A DNA stretch of 37,635 nucleotides from Holosporales bacterium. Its GTDB lineage: Bacteria; Pseudomonadota; Alphaproteobacteria; UBA3830; JAIRMZ01. Positions 31,737 to 37,635 of this stretch are shown here, piece by piece. The translations under genes were made by a program, and so were the position numbers. Below the pieces are notes generated by a model. That model was not told the origin of the DNA. It made no database searches and was given only the letters and a program-made list of their open reading frames with translations. Numbering within the stretch: position 1 is the first letter of the stretch; every line of letters begins with the position of its first letter. The stretch covers positions 1 to 37,635 of the forward strand of contig JAITIJ010000032.1 of NCBI GenBank assembly GCA_031279495.1, given 5' to 3'.

Positions 31737-32417
31737 TTGGAAAGTGTGACTGTTTATGTTCTAACAGAAAGGCCTGAAAGGTTTGATAAAGTTGCTTCTA
31801 TTGGTAGACAGAAACGACCAGAACTAGAATTTATTCATTGTCCGAGCATTCGGGAATTGCTCCAGTTTGCTTCTCTCTTCAAAGAGAGAGATGTGTTGTT
31901 ATCCTACTGTTTCCACGAGCTTATTCCGGTATCTGTTTTTAAGTTTTTCAAGACTGCATTGAATATTCATGTCGCGCCACCTAGTCGTCCGGGTTTAGAC
32001 GGACATTTTTATGCAGCATACGAAGGTGAGGTGACAGAATACGGGGCGACAACGCACATTATGAACGCAAAATTTGACGATGGAGAGATTTTGGATGTAG
32101 AGCTTGTTCCTGTCGATAAAAACGCTAGTGGTTGGGATTTAGCGGCCGTTGCTCGCGCTTGCTCGATTAAGCTGATAGAACGCCTTTTTGAGAATGGATT
32201 CAAGAAAAATCCAATTATCGGCAATATATCCTGGGGAGGCAAAAAAACGAAGAGGACAGATTTTTTGTCAGTTGCATGCAGAATTCTCCCAACAGATAGT
32301 ACAGAGGAAGTAAAACGTAAATTTCACGCTTTCCAGGAAGGGGTTCCTTTTAAGAATCTCTATATTGATTTGCATGGGCTCAGGTTTCGCTTTGAAAAAG
32401 TTATTGAAGACGGTTAG
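31737..32417 (+). CDS. formyltransferase-like protein (paralogue 1), start codon out of frame by one G
   Basis: A 226-residue protein whose middle reads like methionyl-tRNA or sugar formyltransferases: NIHVAPPSRPG (the Asn-x-His pair) and TTHIMNAKFDDGEIL (the catalytic Asp region). Such enzymes take formyl from N10-formyl-THF and act on amino-sugars such as Qui4N or Qui3N. The ORF opens at TTG 31737 (GTG 31746 is an alternative). Upstream there is a much better site, AAGGA then ATG 31720, that runs into a G6 tract and reads ATG GGG GGA TAA. With one more G this ATG would be in frame with the whole gene. It is about half identical to the formyltransferase part of the fused protein at 33816. 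Confidence 0.7.
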   Translation: MESVTVYVLTERPERFDKVASIGRQKRPELEFIHCPSIRELLQFASLFKERDVLLSYCFHELIPVSVFKFFKTALNIHVAPPSRPGLDGHFYAAYEGEVTEYGATTHIMNAKFDDGEILDVELVPVDKNASGWDLAAVARACSIKLIERLFENGFKKNPIIGNISWGGKKTKRTDFLSVACRILPTDSTEEVKRKFHAFQEGVPFKNLYIDLHGLRFRFEKVIEDG

Positions 32418-32440
32418 CCAGTGAAACGAGAAATGACCCC

Positions 32441-33455
32441 TTACAGTAACAAATTCACTGCCTCTATTACTTTGTTTTGGTCGACTAATGTCAGTGAGGG
32501 GTAGATAGGAATCGATATAGAGCCATTAAAAGCTCTTACTGCGTTCGGATATAGGACATCTGGATATCCGAGGAGTCTGTGAATAAGTCGATCCACACCG
32601 CGCCGCACAACAATGGCTCGCTCGAAAAATCCTCTGCAAAGGCTTTCAAAGGATTTTTTATTTTGAATGAGAGGAAATCGGAAAAAGACGTTACCCGTTT
32701 TTTCGATAAACTTCGTATATTCTGATGGTATACAATTGAAATATCTTTCCGCTATTTCTTGTCTCCTCTGCTTAATATCTTCGTAGTAAAGGAACTGCTC
32801 CTTTAGGATAGTCAAATTTAGATGAGAGGGGCAACCGCCGAAACGGTAGCCGAAAAAATCCTCTTCTATATAATTTCTAAATTTAATCTCTGTGTTGCAA
32901 ATTGAAAAAGCCCCACCTCCACCAGCATGCAAAAGCTTTGTCGGACCGAATGAATACAGGATAAAATCGCCATGTTCTCTATCTGGAACACTCAAGACAT
33001 CGCAACTTTGACAAAGGTCGTTTATCAGCACAACGCCAGGTATCCTGAATTGCGAACAATCTAAAAACGTACCAAATAAATTGACAAGAACAACGACTTT
33101 AGTATTTTTACTTACCTTGCTCTTTACCGTTTCTGGGGATACATGCCAGTATGTGCCAATGTCACATAGGATAGGTTTGCATCCTGCGTTCACTACTGCC
33201 AAATAAAGTGACCGGCACACGTACGTGGGAAGGATGACTTTGTCTTGAGGAGACAAACTCAACCCCTTTAGAATCCAATGAAGCGCGTGTGTTCCGCTTT
33301 GTGTGAAATGCAAGTTTTTCCGGTGGAATTTGGCTTCAAAGACGCTTCTGACGCACTCTTCCATGGAAGCTGAAACAAAAAAAACCACTTTCGACGCAAG
33401 AGCGGACCTTATCAGCAAGAGACGGAGGAACAAACGGCTGAGAATGAAGTATCAT
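32441..33455 (-). CDS. DegT/DnrJ/EryC1-family aminotransferase, frameshifted at a T8 tract
   Basis: A PLP-dependent sugar aminotransferase. The SGTHALHW segment, DKVILPTYVC, and SFGPTKLLHAGGGG with the Schiff-base Lys are all family marks. The main frame (32441 to about 33433) lacks the usual N-terminus. That N-terminus is present in the neighbouring frame: ATG 33455 gives MILHSQPFVPPSLADKVRS then CVESGFF, which matches the family opening. The two frames meet exactly at a T8 tract on this strand (33377-33384). With seven Ts the frame would be continuous, giving 337 residues. As drawn the gene is frameshifted, either off by phase variation, mutated, or miscalled. It is encoded opposite to the cluster and converges on formyltransferase 1. 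It would transfer an amino group to a keto-sugar. Confidence 0.78.
33377..33384 (-). repeat. T8 (A8 on the plus strand) homopolymer in the aminotransferase gene
   Basis: Eight consecutive T bases on the coding strand, where the N-terminal and main reading frames of the aminotransferase meet. A seven-base run would restore one continuous frame. Confidence 0.85.
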
Positions 33456-33678
33456 CAACACAAAACCCAAACCTCACCTTTTCAAGAGGAGGACTACTAT
33501 CTTAGTGTACTACCCTTTAGGCCCCTCTTGCTATATCACGCTTACGTTGCAAACAGAATTATTTTCGTATTTTTGTGGGAGGTGGAGTATTTCTAACGGG
33601 AACAGGGGCGTATTGTCGCATATAGGCTTGTTAGTGGAAGCTTTCAATGGTCGGAATTCTGTTGTGCAACATTATACG

Positions 33679-33811
33679 ATACAAAAGCCAGATGACATTA
33701 AAGCGATCTTACTGTACGTTGGAGTTTGTTGAAGGATTGGCGCGTGTTCGTTGTGCCCAAGCTGGTTGCATCTTTGCAGAGGCTTTTGAGGTAATTAGGC
33801 ATGTGTGGTGA
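33679..33811 (+). pseudogene. 3' remnant of a second PIG-L deacetylase gene
   Basis: Positions 33679-33808 copy 30613-30742 without gaps. The first 53 bases are identical and about 13 of the 130 differ by eye. The copied part is the C-terminal end of the deacetylase, still readable as MTLKRSYCTLEFVEGL and ending in RHVW and a TGA at 33809-33811. There is no 5' part or start codon, so it cannot make the enzyme. The second formyltransferase gene begins five bases after this stop. It is a remnant of a duplication that included a deacetylase-formyltransferase pair. Confidence 0.85.
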
Positions 33812-33815
33812 CACT

Positions 33816-34928
33816 ATGTTAGATATTCAGACGCTTTATGTTCTAACCAAGAGAACGGAAATTTTCGATAGAATTTTCGCCATTGGGAAGGAGAAATCTC
33901 CAGGATTAGTTCTGGTCCACTGTGCAAATGTTCGGCAATTATGTGAATATGTACCTCTTTTAAAAGAAAATGACATGTTGTTGTCTTTCGGTCACGGAGA
34001 TATTGTTCCTCCTTCTGTTTTGTCGTTATTTAAAACGGCAATTAATGTTCATCCAGCGTCTCCCGCCTATCCCGGACGAGACGCGCATTTTTACGCGGCT
34101 TATGACGGTGTAACAGAGTATGGGGCGACAGCGCATGTCATGACCCCAAAAGTCGATGATGGGGAGATACTGGATATCGAACTGGTTTCAGTGAAGAAAG
34201 ATTCAAGCGGGATGGAATTGTTGGAGATCGCAAATTCTTGCGCTTTTGCTTTAATGGAGCGTCTATTTATGTGCGAGTTTAACAAAGACATAAGAAAGAA
34301 AGGGATCTCTTGGGGTGAACGGAAAACAAAGAGAGCAGACTTACCGGTTACTTGTAAGATTCTTTCAACAGATTCTGCGGAAGAAGTCGAGCGTAAGTTT
34401 CGGGCTTTTCAGAAAGGGTCTCCTTTCAAGAATCTCTATATTGACGTATACGGTTTTAGATTTCGCTTTGAAGACATTGTTAGTTGTCGTGAGAGGGGGG
34501 GGGGGGTAATTGTCAAGATGGCGCATAATTTTCTTACAAAAGCCTTTCCATTCGTAGAAAAAGTAGAAGAAACTATTGAAGCAGAACCTCTGTGGTTGCG
34601 AGAGAATTTCTTTATCGATCTTCCTGAAAAGTGGAACTTATCTCTTTCTTTTTTGGTTGAGGGGATAGTAGCAGGATTCGCGATTGTCTCTCAGAAAACA
34701 CCTTTTTGTGCGCATTTGCACCGTCTTTGTGTTTTGCCTTATTACAGAAACCAAGGCATTGCCGGCGATTTAATTTCTTCCTTGAAGAATCTCTGCAAAA
34801 ATTCTTACAAATTCTTGACTTTATCCGCTTACGATAACAAAGAAAATCTTCTCAAATTTTATCAAAAAAGAGGGTTCTTTCCAATGCGTGAGGAGGAAAA
34901 GCAAACGCTCATGATTTGTCATTTATGA
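33816..34928 (+). CDS. formyltransferase-like (paralogue 2) fused to a GNAT N-acetyltransferase through a G12 tract
   Basis: A 370-residue protein from ATG 33816 (an ATG at 33801 is in frame). The first about 225 residues are a paralogue of the protein at 31737, with INVHPASPAYPG and AHVMTPKVDDGEIL. The last 135 residues are a GNAT domain, with LHRLCVLPYYRNQGIAGDL as the acetyl-CoA-binding motif A and YQKRGFF near the end. The 12-G tract (34495-34506) lies exactly at the domain junction, where paralogue 1 ends. With 12 Gs a fusion is made; 11 Gs gives a stop at once (GGG TAA) and 13 a stop after seven codons, so only the formyltransferase part would be made. An in-frame ATG at 34518 could start the GNAT alone. 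Overlaps wbqC-like gene (ATGA). Confidence 0.82.
   Translation: MLDIQTLYVLTKRTEIFDRIFAIGKEKSPGLVLVHCANVRQLCEYVPLLKENDMLLSFGHGDIVPPSVLSLFKTAINVHPASPAYPGRDAHFYAAYDGVTEYGATAHVMTPKVDDGEILDIELVSVKKDSSGMELLEIANSCAFALMERLFMCEFNKDIRKKGISWGERKTKRADLPVTCKILSTDSAEEVERKFRAFQKGSPFKNLYIDVYGFRFRFEDIVSCRERGGGVIVKMAHNFLTKAFPFVEKVEETIEAEPLWLRENFFIDLPEKWNLSLSFLVEGIVAGFAIVSQKTPFCAHLHRLCVLPYYRNQGIAGDLISSLKNLCKNSYKFLTLSAYDNKENLLKFYQKRGFFPMREEEKQTLMICHL
34495..34506 (+). repeat. G12 homopolymer at the formyltransferase/acetyltransferase junction
   Basis: Twelve consecutive G bases between the two domains. The length decides whether the two domains are translated as one polypeptide or the first ends alone. The tract is also G-rich enough to act as a ribosome site for the downstream ATG 34518, twelve bases after it. 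Confidence 0.92.
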
Positions 34929-35593
34929 AAACGATTGCTATTCATCAGCCGAATTTTTTGCCGTGGAGGGGATATTTTCAGAAAATCCATCAGGCCGATG
35001 TTTTTGTGTTCCTGGATGATGTGCAGATTTCGTTACGACATAACGCAATAACCCACAGAACTCGTTCTTTGCGGAATGGAACACCCCAATGGCTTACAAT
35101 GCCAGTTATAAGAGCAGAAAAGATTTTGGATGTTCAGATTGGAGATAGAGCACGTTTGTGCAAATTAGAAAGAAAAGTCCGTGAGTGGTACTGCAAAGCA
35201 CCGTATTTTAAAACGATTTTTCCGATTCTTGAGCGCGTATTTGCGCATGAAACAGACTCCTTAGCCGAGTTTAATATCAATGCGATCACACTTTTGTGCC
35301 ATCATTTGAATATACACACGCCGCTGATGCGCTCTAGCACGCTCAACATTTCTTCCACAAAGCAAGAACGCATTCTCGACATTGTGACAGCTTTAGGTGG
35401 AGACCGATATTTATCCGGCAAAGGTGCTATAGATTATCAGTCTGAAGATGCGTTCAAAGACCGCAACATTACCCTTGAATATATTTCCTATAACCTTGCG
35501 CCTTATCCACAATTTAATAGCAACACATTTGTTCCTGGCCTTTCTGTTATTGATCTTCTCATGAACTGCGGATTACCTCCTCCACATCTATAG
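34925..35593 (+). CDS. WbqC-family protein
   Basis: A 222-residue protein from ATG 34925, which overlaps the upstream stop as ATGA; a TTG at 34916 is also in frame. It opens with MKTIAIHQPNFLPWRGYFQKI and continues FVFLDDVQISLRHNAITHRT, the defining WbqC (PF08889) start. Later it has SGKGAIDYQ and a YISYNLAPYPQF segment. WbqC proteins are encoded in O-antigen and glycopeptide-type sugar clusters. The fold includes a probable metal- or sugar-binding His, but the reaction is not firmly known; several have been tied to amino-sugar modification. It is the last gene of the cluster. I see no terminator right after it. Confidence 0.88.
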   Translation: MKTIAIHQPNFLPWRGYFQKIHQADVFVFLDDVQISLRHNAITHRTRSLRNGTPQWLTMPVIRAEKILDVQIGDRARLCKLERKVREWYCKAPYFKTIFPILERVFAHETDSLAEFNINAITLLCHHLNIHTPLMRSSTLNISSTKQERILDIVTALGGDRYLSGKGAIDYQSEDAFKDRNITLEYISYNLAPYPQFNSNTFVPGLSVIDLLMNCGLPPPHL

Positions 35594-35595
35594 AA

Positions 35596-35874
35596 TCACC
35601 GAAAAAACGACTTTTCTTGCAGCTCTTGTCCAGTGCTTTTATCTCTTAACCAGTTTGACAGCAGACAGAAAGACCTTAGAATAGAATTTTCTAAGATTTG
35701 AAAAAGAGCAATTATTGTGGCAACAAGAGAACCTTTCCGCCAATTCGGAGAGTAAATCTCTGGTAATAAAAGCCGCGCCTTATGACCTGGAACGAAACTG
35801 TTGCTCTTATTCATAGCATTGAGAGTATTCCGCTCCTTTCTTTCCATAATTGATCCGTTGAGTTTGCTTGCCAT
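35596..35874 (-). CDS. small hypothetical protein, doubtful
   Basis: A 92-residue open frame with an ATG at 35874 and AGAGAG three bases upstream. It ends 2 bp from the end of the wbqC-like gene. The first half is polar and basic (MERKERNTLNAMNKSN). The second holds one moderately hydrophobic stretch (GSLVATIIALFQILENSILRSF) that could be an amphipathic or membrane helix. No family is recognised. It may be a real small gene, a remnant of a larger glycan or transport gene, or chance. Codon content is not clearly different from background, so I keep it at low confidence. Confidence 0.3.
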   Translation of the reverse strand: MASKLNGSIMERKERNTLNAMNKSNSFVPGHKARLLLPEIYSPNWRKGSLVATIIALFQILENSILRSFCLLSNWLRDKSTGQELQEKSFFR

Positions 35875-36084
35875 GTACTCTCTAGGACTCTAATCTCTGG
35901 CCTGTGTTTTTATGGGAGTATTCGTTCGCTGTTGTAGAGAGGTTTCATTGCAACCGTATGTATTGGGGGTGCTAAGCTACTTACGATTTTTTAACTGAGC
36001 TTCTGAAAGATGGCTGAGTATTCTAGATGATTGAGCTAGAATCCAAGCATATTTACGCTTATACTAAAAAAGAATAGGAAGTTC
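35875..36084. other. upstream region of the carboxypeptidase gene
   Basis: A 210-bp spacer. It ends in an AGGAAG ribosome site four bases before ATG 36085. TATACT at 36060-36065 could be a -10 box, but no good -35 lies at 16-18 bp. Nothing else was seen. Confidence 0.35.
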
Positions 36085-37047
36085 ATGCGTTTCTTCTTTC
36101 TTGTATTTTTTATACTATTTTCCTCCTTTAGTATTGCTGCTCCCCCTTATGGTGCAATTGTTATTGATGCTACCTCAGGTCGTTCTTTGCACGAGAAAGG
36201 AGCGGATATTCCGACGCAACCCGCATCTTTGACAAAAATGATGACCCTTCTTCTCACGTTTAAAGAAATAGAAAGTGGCCGCCTGACATGGAACAAGCAG
36301 TTAAAAATCTCTTTACGTGCAACACGTCAAGCGCCGAGCGTTCTTGGGATTCATCCGGGGCAGAGATTAACGGTGCGTCAAGCAGTTCTAGCTCTTATTA
36401 CTAAATCAGCTAACGATGTCGCAGTTGTTCTTGCGGAAAATATCGCTGGGTCAGAGGCTGCTTTTGTTGCGCGTATGAATGCAGAGGCACGTCGCCTTGG
36501 TATGCATGCAACAACTTTTCGCAATGCCTCTGGTCTGCCAAATGTGCAACAAGTCTCAACAGCGCGAGATATGGCATATCTGTCAAAAGTAATTGTGCGG
36601 TATTATCCAAAATATTACTCCTTATTTTCCGCGCGAAGTTTTACTTATAATGGTAAAGTCTATCAAAATCATAACAAATTACTTGGGAAAACAGTTGGTG
36701 GGGTCGTCGTCGATGGACTGAAAACGGGATTTGTTAATGCCTCGGGGTTTAATTTGGCAGCTTCTGCCGTAAAAGGCAAACGTCGTCTCATTGTCGTTGT
36801 CTTGGGAGGTCCAGATCGTTTGTGGCGAGATGCACGCGTCAGTCACCTGTTTCGTTGCGGATTCGACGGGTGTTTCCCTCTTCGCACGCCTAAGGCGCGT
36901 ACGGCGAACCACTCACACGAAAAGACACTGCAAGTACTTGCAGAAGACGATGAGATCGAAGAGCTTATTCATAGCTTGAACCTATCTGAATCTGCGGAGC
37001 CAAAGATTCAGAGATCTCTTTCGCCCCCAAAAAACAAAGGTCTCTAA
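36085..37047 (+). CDS. dacA: D-alanyl-D-alanine carboxypeptidase (penicillin-binding protein, S11 family)
   Basis: A 320-residue precursor with a signal peptide (MRFFFLVFFILFSSFS, cleavage near IAA). The three S11 motifs are intact: SLTK with the active Ser (48-51), SAN (108-110) and KTG (213-215). It trims the terminal D-Ala from peptidoglycan stem peptides in the periplasm. It stops soon after the catalytic domain: the usual beta-rich C-terminal domain and amphipathic membrane anchor of PBP5/6 are missing, replaced by an acidic tail with SESAEPKIQRS. Its ATG follows AGGAAG. It is likely soluble or membrane-independent. Not linked to the glycan cluster by overlap. Confidence 0.93.
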   Translation: MRFFFLVFFILFSSFSIAAPPYGAIVIDATSGRSLHEKGADIPTQPASLTKMMTLLLTFKEIESGRLTWNKQLKISLRATRQAPSVLGIHPGQRLTVRQAVLALITKSANDVAVVLAENIAGSEAAFVARMNAEARRLGMHATTFRNASGLPNVQQVSTARDMAYLSKVIVRYYPKYYSLFSARSFTYNGKVYQNHNKLLGKTVGGVVVDGLKTGFVNASGFNLAASAVKGKRRLIVVVLGGPDRLWRDARVSHLFRCGFDGCFPLRTPKARTANHSHEKTLQVLAEDDEIEELIHSLNLSESAEPKIQRSLSPPKNKGL

Positions 37048-37391
37048 AACGTCAAAGAAGAAAAGACGAGCATCAAAACAGCATATAGTTTCAGGCCATA
37101 AACTAGAGAAATTGAGGCGGTTAGGCTAAAGTATCTTCCTGACAACCGTGTCTTATAAACCTTTGCGAACAGCGAGAGAATATCTCTCAGTAGTAGAGAC
37201 CTGAATACTTTGGGCTCTCGCAAAAACTGGATAATTTCCCCTTCACCCAACCGTATTCTAGGGGTGCGCGTATCGAACTTATGTTTCGGCAATGGATCCA
37301 GTCCAAGCTCAGTGCGAACTTCATAATTGCTTGGGCCATTTCCCAGCAAAATAGAGTAACTAGAATGAAATATGTTGGAATTCAAATACAA
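37044..37391 (-). pseudogene. open frame of unknown nature, possibly the 3' part of a degraded gene
   Basis: A 115-codon frame that overlaps the carboxypeptidase stop by four bases. It has no ATG; TTG 37391 is the first possible start and TAA at 37404-37406 closes the frame upstream. The translation looks protein-like, with LGNGPSNYEVRTELGLDPL, the basic FREPKV-like LREPKVFRS segment and a hydrophobic C-terminus (LKLYAVLMLVFSSL). Its beginning is missing, and an ATG in another frame upstream is cut by stops, which would suit a frameshifted remnant. No family is recognised. It could also be a chance frame opposite unrelated sequence. Confidence 0.3.
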
Positions 37392-37550
37392 ATTGTTGCG
37401 CGCTTAATAAGAGCAACAAAGCATCGCCAGCTTGCTCATAGGTTTATACCTGCGATCTTGCGTGCATAATTTCAGAAAAAATGCTGAAGCGTTGCAAAAA
37501 ACATCACAAGCTTCTTATCCTTTCTGTCGAAAAACGATCAGTTTATTACT

Positions 37551-37584
37551 AAAAAAACGACCAGAGAGCTCTGCTCGTTTTTTT
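37551..37584. terminator. bidirectional Rho-independent terminator
   Basis: A near-perfect hairpin: AAAAAAACGA (37551-37560) pairs with TCGTTTTTTT (37575-37584), with an inner CAGAG/CTCTG stem (37562-37566 and 37569-37573) across single mismatches. Because the arms begin and end in A7/T7, it should terminate transcription from both sides. The 37392-37550 stretch before it shows no other gene. Confidence 0.8.
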
Positions 37585-37635
37585 CTTCTACCTATTAAGA
37601 ATCGTTTCTCAAAATCATGAAAGAGAATCCTTCTG

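Noticed and set aside
1..37635. tRNA, rRNA, CRISPR array, integrase or transposase
   Set aside because: No T-loop-like GTTCRA context with an acceptor stem, no regularly spaced repeats, and no recombinase motif were found on either strand.

Overview
The window reads as chromosomal DNA of an alphaproteobacterium, probably a host-associated one (Holosporales/Rickettsiales-like is my guess from gene content, not proven). Pointers are the order yebC-ruvC-ruvA-ruvB, the flagellar blocks flgF-flgG-flgA-flgH and fliM-DUF6468(PflI-like)-motE, a ybgC-gap pair, a BI-1 membrane protein, a DUF4280 PAAR-like protein with a MORN-repeat partner, and base composition that is moderately A+T rich. No rRNA, tRNA, CRISPR array, intact IS or transposase gene was seen.

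Layout. 1-164: 3' fragment of a ribosomal protein L25 (rplY) gene. 203-6304 (minus): a tight six-gene operon in which every junction overlaps. It encodes, in transcription order, an APS-kinase-like kinase, a sulfotransferase-fold protein, a PEP-synthase-like protein, a class I glutamine amidotransferase, a CysQ-like 3'-phosphatase and a LicC-like nucleotidyltransferase. Four of these match the set that Campylobacter jejuni uses to make activated phosphoramidate (glutamine kinase, CTP:phosphoglutamine cytidylyltransferase, CDP-glutamine hydrolase, CDP-phosphoramidate kinase). The sulfotransferase-like and CysQ-like proteins would then supply group transfer and recycling of the spent 3'-phosphonucleotide. 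6395-7470 (minus): DUF4280 PAAR-like protein and MORN protein. 7795-11576 (plus): two small secreted proteins and a BI-1 protein, separated by long gene-poor stretches with repeats and hairpins. 11738-13146: ybgC and gap. 13254-18570: flagellar genes in two divergent blocks. 18960-20891: orphan hybrid-less sensor histidine kinase. 21179-24108: yebC-ruvCAB. 24320-25433: rpsD and a membrane coiled-coil protein.

25711-35593 is a surface-glycan cluster: AsnB-like amidotransferase, HisH-like and HisF-like subunits, a WbpG/PseA-type N-acetyl sugar amidotransferase, a PIG-L deacetylase, a TylF-type methyltransferase, two paralogous formyltransferase-like proteins (one fused to a GNAT acetyltransferase), a DegT aminotransferase and a WbqC-family protein. 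The cluster and the gene just before it carry long homopolymers at coding positions: C12, G12 and G12, a T8 tract that breaks the aminotransferase frame, and a G6 run at a start codon. They look like phase-variation (slipped-strand) switches. A 130-bp copy of the deacetylase 3' end in front of the second formyltransferase gene records a segmental duplication. 36085-37047 is a D,D-carboxypeptidase, and the window closes near a strong bidirectional terminator.

Taken together, the window has two surface-decoration systems (a probable phosphoramidate donor operon and a phase-variable amidino/formyl/acetyl sugar cluster) set among housekeeping and flagellar genes. All functional assignments rest on reading motifs by eye; no database search was possible.
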